Of a stretch of 64,000 nucleotides of DNA, positions 22,745 through 34,087 are shown one piece after another. Source of the DNA: Phytophthora quininea (taxonomy: Eukaryota; Oomycota; Peronosporomycetes; Peronosporales; Peronosporaceae); NCBI GenBank assembly GCA_011947345.1, contig JAAVTG010000272.1:1-64000 (forward strand), read 5' to 3'. The notes beneath the pieces were generated by a model, which saw only the letters and a program-made list of their open reading frames with translations, made no database searches and had not been told where the DNA came from. Within the stretch, counting starts at the first letter, position 1; every line of letters starts with the position of its first letter. The position numbers were made by a program, and so were the translations under genes.

Positions 22745-25712
22745 ATGGTGAAAAACAGAAACCGAACAACAATCAGGGCAACGCAACAAATAGTCAGCGG
22801 ATATGCGAAGGCGTACCGGAACGTGACAACGGCCAAACCAGCAAACAAGCCAAAGTCAACAGACAAGAGCAAACCGAGGACAGGTTATTTCCAATGCAGC
22901 AAGGACCATTGGCTAAGCCAATGCCCTAACATTGATAAAGCTGCTAAAGAAGCACTGCTAGTCGAAAGCAAGAGCAAGAAATGGCCAAATGGCAGCGAGC
23001 CAAAGCAATCTCGATCTAAACGGTTTGGGCTCACAGCCGTCCCAATTGATGGCGACCAAGCAACGATCCTGCTTAACGCGACATTTGAGCTACCGTACTG
23101 TGCAGATAGTGGCTGTGACTGGAATATTATATCCGGGGATCATATCGAGCAACTACAAGCCTACGACCCAACGACCCAGCTTGTGACATTGCTTGAGACT
23201 ATTGAGGCGCGATCACTTGGCGGCGCAACGCTTACCTCGACCCAACCAGTGGATCTGAGGCTCACTATGAACACAGCTGCGGATTCGGTGCGGTACCAAG
23301 ACCTCAAACGATGCTTTATCCTCGAATCCGACGAAGATGAGTTCCTGGTGGGCAAAGCGTTGCTTGCCGAGCTCGGGATCGACATTGACCAACAACTGGA
23401 GTATCTTGCCGTGGAGATGATGGTGATACTTCATTCGATGAACCGACTAGTTCACCAGCGTGTTCACCAACTGAGGCGAGCGTGGTGCAAAATGTAGTTG
23501 ACACTCGTGCGTGATGCTGTCGATCGCGGTGTGATCGGCAACTACACTCTACACGCCCGTACGATGTGGCACACAAGTACAGTGGATGGCGAATTAAGCT
23601 AGGTGATGACTCGTCTGCCAAGGTGCCACCGTTCAAGATCAAACTCAAATCGAACTCCTCACCGTACCGATGCCAAGTACGGCAGTACAGCCCGGACAAA
23701 TCTACATTCATGGAGGCTTTAAACAAGCGCCGAGTGAAATTGGGGTTGGGTGTATTAAAATCGAGAGAGCTGATGGTGCTGTCTCGCACCGCCTGTCAAC
23801 AAGCCCAGCAGTAACGAGCTCAGAGAACCGAACGATTACAGGCCCGTAAATGCGATGACCGAACCGATTCCTGGCGTGATGCCTAGCTTGGAGGTCGCTT
23901 TTGAACACTATGGAGGGAAAATGTAATACGCGGTATTCGATTTCCCAAAGGGTTCTGGCAGCTCCCTTTACGCAAGTGCTGCCAAACGGCGCTGTCACAC
24001 GTGATGGACAAGGGCGGTTTCACGCCAACCAGAGTCCCATAAGGCAGTAGCGACTCTGCACTTCATTTTCAGTCAACTGTGGAAATGGTGCTTGGAAAAC
24101 TAGTGGACAACTCCGCCATCGTCTGGATCGACGATCTGCTTGTGGTCGCTGACACCAAAGAAGAGTTGGTGGATACAATCGAGGCTGTCCTGACGAAGTT
24201 CGATGAACACGCCTGGTTCCTCAGTCCAAAGAAAAGCGCAATGTTTTTGACAGAAGTACGTTGGTGGGGACGGATCATCAACCGACATGGTGTCGGGTAT
24301 GACCCGGAACGAATTCGTGCACTGCGAGAGATGCTGTCTCCGTCAACCGCAGCGGAACTCCAACAATTTCTCTGTACCAGCAACTGGATGCGAGCTGGAC
24401 TAGTCAATTATGCGCGTGTGGCTCTTCCACTTCAAGAGCGGCTTGACACTGCTCTAGCTGGCACCAAGAAGACTAAGAGAGCTGCAGCAGGGGTCAAGAT
24501 CGTGCTGTCACTAGAGGAGCAAGAGGCATTTGAACTTGTGAAGGATCTATTTGAAAACTCTGCCACCTGTCCTACCCGGAGCCCGCCAAGTTACTCCGCC
24601 TGCTCTCTGATGCTTCGGACAATAGCTGGGGACTGGTGGTCGCCCAGGTGGGACAGCGGAGACCTGACTTACCAATCCATGAGCATAAGCATGAACTTTT
24701 GGTGGGCATGGGTGGAAGTTTCACAGGATCAGCTATGTCATTGGAAAAGAGTCGTTCCCCATTGACTCGAGTACCTGACGTTATGACCTCAAGGATTTCG
24801 ACTCTACTGCGATCACCGCAATATCATCTACCTCTTCAGTCCTACCAAAGAACTAATGAAACACGTGCGCCGAAAACTGCTACGGTAGTCTACGATGCTC
24901 TTGGAGTACCACTACACGATTGAACACATCGAAGGTATTCACATTGTTTGAGCTGATCTGGCGTCCCGATGGGGAGGCCAGCCCAACTCGACATCCAGAA
25001 TGCACTCAGCAAAGAGACTTACACGATCCAAACGGAAGCGTGTGGAGCGTGGAGTGGCCAACATCAGTGTGACACAACTTCGGCGCTTGGATCAGGAGGG
25101 TTTTGTGTGGCTAAGTGTCGATGAAATCGGGAGTGTTCAAGCATTGCATGCTGCACCAACTAGCGCTACGGCTGGAGATGACAATTTGTGGCGGGTGAAT
25201 AATCTCATTTGGATACCTCGCGAGGCCAAGGAGCTGGTCGAACGACTGCTCAGCATCGCTGACACCGCGCCATGCATGTGATGTTAAACCACATCCGCCA
25301 ATTGTTCAGTATCACCGGCCTGGATGGGATAGTGCGTGCTTCTGTTCGATATGCCTCCTGTGTACATGTGAAGGGTGGTGTGGTGATTCCACGACCATTC
25401 AGCGAGACCCACCGCATGTACGAACGAAATGCAACGCTGTACTGAGACGTTTTGACACTCAGTGAATCTTTTGGGTCGTCACGCTACGTTCTAGTACTAA
25501 AGGACGTTGCTACCCAATTCGTCGAGGTAGTGGCAAGTGATGAACCGGCATCAGAAACTGCAGCGTCTCCTCTACTAGACTGGTACAGTCGATTTGGGGC
25601 ACCAAGCATTTGGGTCTGTGAAACAGGGTCACACTTTAAGAGCAAGGTGATCGCCGAATTGAATCGTCGACTGAAGTGTCGCCAAAATATTACTTTTGCA
25701 TACTCTCCTTGA
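22745..25712 (+). pseudogene. Ty3/Gypsy fragment A: gag knuckle, protease, RT, RNase H, integrase
   Basis: The first frame (22745-23497) has a retroviral-type knuckle (FQCSKDHWLSQCP, first Cys replaced) and an aspartic-protease-like site (CADSGCDWNII). RT pieces follow: AVFDFPKGFWQLPL at about 23930 and WIDDLLVVA at about 24120 in place of YxDD. The 228-codon frame 24079-24765 then runs through the thumb/connection into RNase H. The integrase zinc-binding lead-in (IWIPREAKELVERLL) is at about 25200. The catalytic core (VLVLKDVATQFVEVV, then CETGSHFKSK) ends at 25712. Many shifts and stops show an old copy. LTRs were not identified. Confidence 0.75.
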
Positions 25713-26350
25713 AAAAAATAGTATGATCACATTACTATTTATTCGATCACGCAAATGCAACAGCTCTTGTGTCACGCTGTGACTGATTGTTGCTGGCTGG
25801 TTGAGCAGGCTCGGCAAGTGGAATCTTGGAAACCAAATGTTGACTCGATGTATCCGCGGCTCACGTCCGCCTTTGCCGCAAAATAATTCTGAAACCGAAA
25901 TTGCGAACCTCACGGGTCGACGGCGATACACGCGGTCGCTTTCTTGATTCCCGTGATCTTTATCCACGCGACGATTACCGTTCTAGAAGACTCATTGCTA
26001 CTGCTGCAGAGGCTCCCGTTGCCCCAAACTAGGCTACTTGTCCCAAAGTCGATGCTCCATGTAACCAGATTCTGCTGTAAGAACCGGGTCCGCTCATATG
26101 AAAGAGTAGTATTTGCTAGTGCTTTGACGACAAAAGAACGTTTCATATATATTATAGCATTTTTTCGACCCAGAGACGAATCTACTTCTCACTATAGTAG
26201 CGAAGTAGTAATACAGTATCAGACGAGTACTAATTTTTAAACCTGCTATCAATCCCAACCCCAATGCTCTGGATACCATTTTTGTCCCAGGAGGGAAGGG
26301 ACGGGTTGTTACACTGACTAAACCACAGCCTAGTATTGAGCATCAACTAA

Positions 26351-26638
26351 GACATGTATTTGCTGTATGTGTTGCTTCTGATAAAGTGCAAACTGAACTT
26401 CCTAAGCTAGTTCGTGGCGCTCCCGCCGGCCTGCTTAGCCGTCCAGGGAGAGTCGTCCTTGAAGTCGCCGCTGTGCACGTAAGTCGTCGTACCAGATGAC
26501 CTTGCGTGCACTCTTATCTTGCTTGCGTAGATCTGTTATGCCGTGAAAAGCAGCGCTCATGCCATCATGATGGCATCCATGGGAAAGCTGTTCCCGTGGC
26601 GTGGCTGCACATGCTCGTAGTCGCAAAGCCATCGTCAC
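26351..26638 (-). repeat. Dispersed repeat copy B (inverted partner of 13162-13450)
   Basis: These 288 bp are the reverse-complement relative of copy A at about 95% identity. Just upstream, 26255-26430 (plus) keeps an open frame (GGKGRVVTLTKPQPSIEHQL then VFAVCVASDKVQ) that enters the repeat. The element therefore probably carried a coding region, which I cannot assign. Confidence 0.85.
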
Positions 26639-26789
26639 AGCCAACAAAATATGCCGCGTGGTGAAATGGCCCCGGCTTATTGCATCCGTTAGAGATCTCA
26701 ATTGCGCGCTGGTCGTCAATCGGAATGAACTTTAATCGGCAACAACAAGCAGCTACGATATAATTCTGATCATTGCTGACAGATTAATA

Positions 26790-27552
26790 ATGCGAGCTCA
26801 TTTCATTGAAACAGTGTCGACAATTTCATCGGAAGAACTACCAGAACTATTTGTGATGGAGTGCTTTCGCCTTCATAGATTGCCGGCGATTGTAGTCTCA
26901 GACCGTGACTTGAAAGTAACATCAACATTTTGGCCGTTATGTTCGAAAACCGTAGAGCCAAAGTTGAAGTTGGAAACAACAAACCACTAGCGTACCGACG
27001 GGTAGGTAGGGTGCTTTAATGGTATCCTCTCCGGCTATTTACGCCTCTACGTCAATGGATTTCAAGATGGTTCGGATCAATATATCGTACTAGTTGAATT
27101 TGCTTACAACAACCCAGTATTAAAATGAGTCCATTTATCGAAGATCTTGGATATGCACCAAACTTTCCAACCGATATGCAACTTTCAAACGGCGAGAAAC
27201 CACCACTGGCAGGATTTCTAGTTCAGTTGCAGCCTGTTATGCGGGGCCTACAGGCTTAATTGCGGCTGAGTACAGAGCAACTGAAGCCCTAGTACCATGA
27301 AAGATGGCGGGATCAGAAATTCAATAATGGGGACGTGATACTCATATCGGCGGAGGATTTTAATCCTAAAATGCTGATAGTAGTACAGCGGAAATTTGCG
27401 CCTAAGTAAATTAGCTCGTACAACATTCTGCGTAGATTATTGACGGGGCCATTTTTGATGTTAATCTCCCGCACGAGCTTCAAATCCATCCAGTATTTCA
27501 TACAATGGTTCTAAAACTGTTTGTGAAAGACACTACGGGATGTGATCGAGAC
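26790..27552 (+). pseudogene. Ty3/Gypsy fragment B: integrase core, 5' of the hAT insertion
   Basis: ELPELFVMECFRLHRLPAIV then VSDRDLKVTSTFW is the chromovirus integrase core (second Asp in SDRD). Later pieces carry the third-motif region and the C-terminal domain, ending IHPVFHTMVLKLFVKD just before base 27552. The frame is broken in several places. The coding sequence stops at the hAT target site and resumes beyond it at 32522. Confidence 0.75.
27545..27552 (+). repeat. 8-bp target site duplication, left copy
   Basis: ATCGAGAC lies immediately before the hAT terminus TAGTGTTGGG. The identical 8-mer lies immediately after the other terminus at 32514-32521. Eight bp is the hAT signature length. 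Confidence 0.9.
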
Positions 27553-27776
27553 TAGTGTTGGGTCGCATATTACCTTTTATATTAACGAAAGTTGGTATTA
27601 CCACGTTAGTATTCGTTAGTATTGTTAACAACATGGTGGCACTGTGTGTCGTGAAAGATTCGGGCGCTTGCGAATCAATGTTGAAGTTTGCTGCTGCTGC
27701 AGCGCGCGCCCTCATATCTTAACACACCTCGATCCAACTAAGCAGCAGCTCAGCAGACGCGTGGGAGCTCGGCGCG

Positions 27777-30139
27777 ATGCCACCGCCACAGCACGAGGTG
27801 TGGACCCATTACACTGTCACTGTTCCGAGGAGAGCGACGCCCAAGAAGCAACACCCGGATGTCTTGTGCAAGTACTGCGGCCGAGAGTACAAGAATGCTC
27901 AGCCAAAAAGAACCTGGTCGGCCATATTGCTGGTTGCGTTGAAGCACCTCATGATGCTCGAAGAAAGTGTCACCATCATCTGGACGAGTACGACAGGAGA
28001 GACAAGCAGCTGGGTAAACGGCACGGTTTCCCAAACAGCGAGGAGGTCGACAGGACACCCCGGAAGAAATCTCGAAGCGAAGAAGTCTCATTCGCTCCTG
28101 CCGCATAAGAGCCAATTACGAGAGCGGAGAAGAAGCAATTCCATCGCGAAATTGCTGCAGCATTTTACTCAACGGCCATTCCATTTCGCGTTATCGAAAA
28201 TCCCCATTTTCAGCACATTTTGACCAAGTATCGTCCCGGAATGACTTTGCCATCGCGCCAGCATTTGTCCACGACGCTTTTGTATGAGGCCTACGCACAG
28301 GAAAAGCGGGACGTTATCGAAGAGCTGCGTGACGAAGATAATGTCGCTGTTGTTAGCGACGGGTGGTCAGACCCAAACAGCGAGAGCATTGTCAACTTCA
28401 TGGTGACATCGCCGTTTATACGGCCAGTGTTTTGGTCATCTGTACCAACTCGCGATGACAGGCACACGGGTGAGTACATGGCCTCCGCCCTAATCAAAGT
28501 TATCAGAGAGGTTGAAGATGCTATACGGGGCAGTGTGTGCGCTGTGGTGACCGACAACGCGTCGAATATGGTGAAGTCCTGGGAATTGGTTACGAAAGAG
28601 CTGCCAGCGGTGACCTGCAACGGGTGCTCAGCACATACCCTAAACTTGCTGCTAAAAGACCTGTTCTCTATTGATGACTTAAAAGATGTACTTGCAAAAG
28701 CGGTGGGCATAGCAAAATTCGTTCGAAAGCGGCCAGCACTTCTGTATCGCTTTCGCGAGAAGCAGCGGCATCGAATGAACGACCAACGTCACCAGCGGTG
28801 TCGGGTCCTGACCATCCCTGTATCAACTCGATGGTACTTAAAGACTGCTTGTATTTCGAGTGTAGTCTCGAACGAAGGCATCTTGTTGGAGCTGTTCGCT
28901 GATGACGGCCTCATGGAGCGCTACAAAGACGCTGTTGTGAAGCTGAATCGTGTGAAGTCAACACTCGCGGATGGAAATTTCTGGATGAAAGCACGGCTTG
29001 TATTGCGTCTAACAAACTCCATAATTGACGCTCTGCGCTGTCTGGAGAAGGATGGATGCTGCTTGTCGATGGTATACCATTATTTTCGGGGTCTGTACCA
29101 TAACGACATTTACTACCAGCAAACAAATGGAATGGACCCGACCATTCTGGGAAAAATACGGGCTTTCATCCACTCCCGATGGTCTGAAATCAAGCGCGAA
29201 TCAACACTAGCAGCGTTTTTGCTGGATCCGACAAAACCAATCGCTGATTTCGAACCCGGAGACTTTGAGAATGCCGTAAATAGCTGTGTAGAGCTGGCCG
29301 AGCGCGTTGGATTTAACCCGGGAATCACTGCAAGGAAATTTCACAGTGCCGTTTCCAACTTCGCCCGAAAGAAGCGCGGGTGGAAGGCAGACAAACTGAA
29401 CAAAAATGCCAAGTACTCTCCGATCGATTGGTGGATGTACCAAGACAAACTTTTCAGAGATATGAGGATGCTTGCCCAGGTAAAGCAATTTGCTGCACGT
29501 GTATTGAGCATTCCGACGTCTTCTGCTGCTAGCGAGCGCTCGTGGAGTATCCACTCATTCATCCACAACAAACGCCGGAATCGCCTGAAACCAGCTAATG
29601 TTGAGAAGCTCGCTTATGTCTACTCAAATTCGGAGGTCAAACAATCCTCCAGCGAAATCCACTACTTGGACGGTGATGCAATCCCATCAGACAGTGATAA
29701 CTTCGAGGAGTTCGATGATGAATTACCACAAGACTCTGGCGCGAGACGGCAACATGACGGTATCGGCCGCACCCGCTCCGACACTTCACGACAGCGTGCA
29801 CTTTTTGGTCGGACAGACAGCCGTTTTGGTGATCATCGCAGCCCACATGCTAGAGAAGGCGATACACCTCGCAGAGCGCCACATCAACTCTCTCCAGCAT
29901 CGCATCACTGCACGCCTCGCAGGTCGCCACGTCCCGTTCAAGCATCGCATCACTGCGCGCCCCCACAAACTCCACTTCGAACATTCTCACAGCAAACACA
30001 GCAGCGCACTCCTCCAAGATCGTCGCTGCGCCACACGCCAACAAGATCATCACTTCGCCGCACACCACCAAGTGCAACCTGCTTCATACCACATGACGAA
30101 AGAGCATCCGCAGCTACTCCATCGTCACGCGATCAGTAA
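27777..30139 (+). CDS. hAT transposase, near-intact (one frameshift, one in-frame stop)
   Basis: This is a cut-and-paste transposase. The ATG at 27777 begins MPPPQHEVWTHYT, and the BED-type finger starts with VLCKYCGREYKNA. A one-base deletion in an A run near 27905 shifts the frame, after which HIAGC completes the finger ligands. An in-frame TAA at 28106-28108 is the only other lesion before the 639-codon frame 28220-30139. That frame contains the DUF659-like core: VVSDGWSDPNSESIVNF, VVTDNASNMVKSWE (catalytic Asp region) and CNGCSAHTLNLLLKD. It also contains the hAT C-terminal dimerisation motif (LSIPTSSAASERSWS). The tail from about residue 520 is Arg/Ser/Pro/His-rich with tandem ASHHC-type units. 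The gene lies entirely within the boundaries of hAT element 2. Confidence 0.88.
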
Positions 30140-30353
30140 AAGTGCCGATCAATCAGTGAGTTATCTTGTCCAGACTGCATAAGCGTATTCCATAATTTCT
30201 GAAACAACAAATGCGTCTTTCGTTTTTCTTGCGCTGAGTTTGTGTTGCTTGAATCTGATATCACCTCGGAAATCGTCTGGCACAGATGGAAGACCGTCAT
30301 GGTTTTGGCCGTGTTGTACTCGGCCTGTAGCAACGCCAACATCATCGAAACGC
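30140..30353. other. Spacer between transposase and ABC fragment in hAT element 2
   Basis: A minus-strand frame at 30133-30345 (QAEYNTAKTMTVFHLCQTIS and onward, 70 codons) follows on from the ABC fragment but does not look like transporter sequence. It may be a second captured fragment; I do not recognise it. Confidence 0.35.
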
Positions 30354-32407
30354 CTACATGCGCAAGTAAACGTGCTTGATGAGGGATCTCGTCTGGGTCA
30401 CTGACGCTGCCGGTCGCTTTCTGGCAAAGGTCAATTCCGCGGCGTCGGCAGAAGGTTTGTCGATTTCTTCCGAGCTCAAAGTGTGGTCCAACTGCTGCTT
30501 CTGCTGGCTGGCCTGTAAAATTGATACGAAGTCCATGCCGTCAGCCAAGTCGTTGGACATACCAGCACCAATACACTCGAGCATCCACGTCGCGGATTTG
30601 TACGTAGGTGGCAGTGGCGACATACCAGGAAGACCTTCGAAGTAGTCGACCAAGTGCTTGCACTTGTGGCCCAAATAGGCGAAGAACAAAACCTCCACGC
30701 TTCAGCAGGAGGAGGCTGTCGAACAAGAAGAAGGCTTTTGAGGACGGCTGGTGGATCGTGCAGAGAATGGTACGACCAGAGCCAGCCACCTTACGAACTC
30801 CGTCCATAATGACCTTGGCAGAGCGAGCATCTAGGCCACTCGTGGGCTCGTCAAGGAACAGTACACTGGGCTGAGCTGCCAATTCAACGCCAATCGTCAA
30901 GCGCTTCAACAGCTCCGTAGAGCTGGTGCGAATGATTTGGTCGGCAATGTCGTGCATGTCCAGCAGCGTCAAACATTCCTTGACCGAGTCGTACTTGGCG
31001 CTGTATGGCACACTGGCGTCCTGGCGCAGGAATGTGCTGAAGGTGAGGGCCTCGCGGATCGTCGACGCCTCCGAGTGGATGTCCATCTGCTAACAGAATC
31101 CCGTGCATCGTCGAATGGCAATCGCGTTGGCCTCGTATCCGTTCAAAGGATCTCGCTGGTGATCTTGCCGCCGGTCTTGCGGTTGGCAATCACGTCCATC
31201 AAAGTCGTTTTACCAGCCCCGAAGCTCCAAATAGAGCCGTCATTTTACCTGGTAGAGCGAAGCCGCTGACCCCTTGAGCAATTCAATCGATTCCTTCGGG
31301 TTTGACGACTTCGGCACCGAGTAAAGCAAGTTCTTGACCGCCACCGTCACCGGCGTGACCGTCGTGTTGCGGAACGCTACACCCATCATCACTTCACTCG
31401 CGGTCAAAGACTTCTCCGCACTGCGAGCTGTAGGGGTGCTAGTAAGACGGTAAGCGTCTTCGTCGTCGACTGGTTTGGTAGCGCCGACATTTTCAGGCGT
31501 CTCGTAGCGCTTGTACTCCAGCGCGAGGTAGCCGAGCGTCATGCACGTCACGTAGAAGACTACCATGTAAATGAGACGTAGAGGGTCCACACCTTCTCCA
31601 TCTCACGAAAAACTGCAGATAGTATTTGCCCATAGTGACGCCTTCGGTCGAGAAGTAGCCGACTCTTCCGTACTCGCTGACGTCCAACGCAGACGACTGG
31701 TACTCGATAATGCCAAGAGAACGGAGCATCCAGGAGATCGGTGTGATCCAGTATAACCAGATGAAGTAGGCAGGGATTTGGCTCTCGCTGGTGATAAAAC
31801 CCGCGATGATGCTGAAGGTCAACGTCGAGGCAGCCTTGGAAATGTGAGTCGCGATGTTGATATCGGGACCAGCAGCCACCACAACGAAGAAGAGGGCCCA
31901 GTCCAAAGCTTGTCGCGAAAAGCAACAGCGGGAACAGCAAGAACCCGAGCACCTCCGACACAAAGCCGCACATCCAGTACACCTACGTATCGAAAATGAG
32001 CATCCCTGCGATGCAAAGCAGTGGCTGACTGACTGAGTTGGCGAATACGTAGCTCCCCTTGTCAAATAAGTTCGCTCCGCGTTACTTGTAGAAGATTTCA
32101 CGAGCTGTCATGAAGCTGCGAAGCCTAACCGAGCGACAGGAACAACATGCTGCCGAAGAGGATAGCCATGGCCACCTGAATCTCTGTCGGGTCGAGCTGA
32201 AAGAACATCGTGGCGTACAACAGCCCCATGACGGTGATCATGAGCGCACACCAAAGAGGTATGGCTTTGCTGCGGCCGATCCAAGCCCATGGATATCTCG
32301 TCACAGACCTTCCCACCACCGCTGACACAGTGCAGCTCAGGAACAGCTACGTTCGCAGCGCGGCGATGTCGCGCTTCGCCTCTCGTCTCGCTCTGAAATA
32401 TTCGCAA
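30354..32407 (-). pseudogene. PDR-type (ABCG) ABC transporter fragment: end of TMD1 plus NBD2
   Basis: Reading on the minus strand from about 32400: the cytosolic lead into the first membrane domain; helices (MGLLYATMFFQLDPTEIQVA, then IWLYWITPISWMLRSLGI); the linker ALEYKRYETPENV; then the second nucleotide-binding domain. The NBD has a Walker A that needs one G to read GASGAGKTTLMD (31225 region), the C-loop TELLKRLTIGVELA, Walker B PSVLFLDEPTSGLD, and the H-loop TIHQPSS. It ends at about 30354 after the post-NBD segment. NBD1 and TMD2 are absent: about 680 of the roughly 1,350 residues usual for oomycete PDR pumps remain. Frameshifts and a stop near 31092 break it. Its position inside a hAT element marks it as captured host DNA. 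Confidence 0.85.
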
Positions 32408-32513
32408 TAGATTGTAATTTTCATATTACCCGCGGTATTACCAAACGTTAATAGTACAGGTAATTGGGTATTAACGATGTTCACGTTAATACCATCGGTA
32501 GATAACAACACTT

Positions 32514-32521
32514 ATCGAGAC
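32514..32521 (+). repeat. 8-bp target site duplication, right copy
   Basis: ATCGAGAC here is identical to 27545-27552 and directly follows the hAT right terminus (CAACACTT). Confidence 0.9.
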
Positions 32522-32692
32522 TCAATCATTCCACCAGTTCGACTCAAAGATGGGTCGGAAGGACATCTCATCGAAACCGTCATCGACCACCGGATTTGTG
32601 AGGATGACATAGAGCAGTTCAAATGCAAATGGGCAGATCGAGCAAATGACATCACATGGGAATCTATAACATTTTTTCAGTGCGAGGTTTGA
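32522..32692 (+). pseudogene. Ty3/Gypsy fragment B: chromodomain, 3' of the hAT insertion
   Basis: The frame SIIPPVRLKDGSEGHLIETV then VIDHR, then FKCKWADRANDITWES is a chromodomain of the chromovirus integrase tail, in which an aromatic/Trp-Glu core binds histone tails. It is in frame with the integrase sequence ending at 27552 once the hAT element and one duplication copy are ignored. It stops at the TGA at 32690-32692. Confidence 0.8.
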
Positions 32693-34087
32693 TTCGTGAA
32701 TATCATCGGTAAGCAAATATACTACCTACAAGGACCACAGAACACCTATGGATCAAGAAGCAGCCAAACTACCGACACATGCAAAAACCTCTTCGGTTGT
32801 GGAAGTCGGCTGATACGGAGGACTTGTCCTGAACCACATCAGATAAAGGGAAATGGCAAAAGCCCCGACCCCAGCGACTGAAAAGGTGAACAATCGCGGT
32901 AAGATGTACAAACCGCATGCGAGGCGTACTACACAGGCGACGCAAGCCAAGGAGCTAGAACGTCTGCCCCGCCTATTCTGCAAGATGGGAAGGAGGCTGC
33001 TCCCGACACAACCAACGCCTGCTGGTATCAAAAGTTCATTCCCTCACACGTATCAGCAGCAACGCCGCCTTGTGGAGGCTCTTCATCGCCAAAGTATGCG
33101 CGCAGTCGCTGCTTGATGGACATATCAACAGGTTTTGCTATCACAGGTGACGGACAAGAAGATGCTGTCGGTAGAGTAGTTTCGAAAGGCCCACTTGGTG
33201 CTACATTCCAATAAATACTACACGCTACCTTCTGAATTTCAAGACGAGCAAACAAGGGAGCATCTTCTAGGAACGTGCAAGCCTTTTGGGGAGAACAAAC
33301 AGCGCATGGTGGCGGCTGACACTGCCACGCGTGTTCAAGAATGCGCCGTTCTGATCAAGCACGACACCTACCTGACGTAGGTGTTCCAGTGGGAGCGGAC
33401 CCGTTGGGAGGAGGAATGCACCCAGTTCCGTGACCTGATCAATACGCTGAAGATGTGGTTACAACGAAAGATGGCTCGAGCTGAACCTGCGAAGGCCACC
33501 ACGATGCAGACCCAGATTGAAGCTATCTGTGAGTATAGCTCGGCAAAAATGACTGAAGAACATGCGGCCACGATGGAGGAGATAATGCGCCGTATCGGAA
33601 ATGTTGTTCGTATCTCACACCGTAAGTGATGCAATCACAGCTGACGGAGAGGTAGTCGTACCAACACCTATCAGTTCATACCAAAATGTACGAATCAATC
33701 ATTCCAAAGTTATTGAAACTTGATTCATACACAATTTGTATATTCTTCTTGACGCCTTCTTCAGCAGTTTGCTAGTCTTCCTGGGTCATTTCACAAACCT
33801 CAATGTTCTGCCTCGAATGTTGAATAAAAATGACAGCACAATATGCAAACACACTTGTCGGGAAGACGTGTCAAGCAAACAATCGTTGAACTCTCAAAAT
33901 AAAACATCATTCAACTGCAAACTCCTCGCTAAGGTGCGAGGAAAATCTAATAGTTTGCCGCCTTCTTCCTTTTCAGGGAGAATATACATGAGTGGTGTGC
34001 CAAGTGCGATCCGAGTCCCCGTGTCTAAGAACACAATGAAGAAACGGAGAAGCTACGAAGAACTACATGATTGAGGCATATTGACAC
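32693..34087 (+). other. Unassigned interval with a coiled-coil-like ORF (33381-33629)
   Basis: Short plus-strand frames (32853-33116, basic; 33381-33629, charged helix with WERTRWEEECTQFRDLINTL) are of unknown family. They could be the region downstream of Gypsy fragment B or an unrelated relic. AT content rises after 33650. No LTR or RNA gene was recognised. Confidence 0.35.

Larger units (their letters stand above)
27553..32513 (+). mobile_element. hAT element 2 (4,961 bp) carrying a captured PDR transporter fragment
   Basis: The ends are TAGTGTTGGG on the left and, reverse-complemented, AAGTGTTGTT on the right. This gives a short imperfect inverted repeat sharing AGTGTTG, bounded by perfect 8-bp duplications. 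Both ends have subterminal words of the GGTATTA/TTAACG type (left GTTGGTATTACCACG, right GGTATTAACGTG on the complement). Removing the element and one duplication copy makes the flanking Gypsy integrase and chromodomain read in one frame, which proves the boundaries. Inside are a nearly intact transposase (plus, 27777-30139) and an antisense ABC transporter fragment (30354-32407) that ends about 100 bp from the right terminus. Confidence 0.9.

Noticed and set aside
26790..32692. Treating Gypsy A (22.7-25.7 kb) and Gypsy B (26.8-32.7 kb) as one element
   Set aside because: Both contain an integrase core, so they are two different copies of different lineages.
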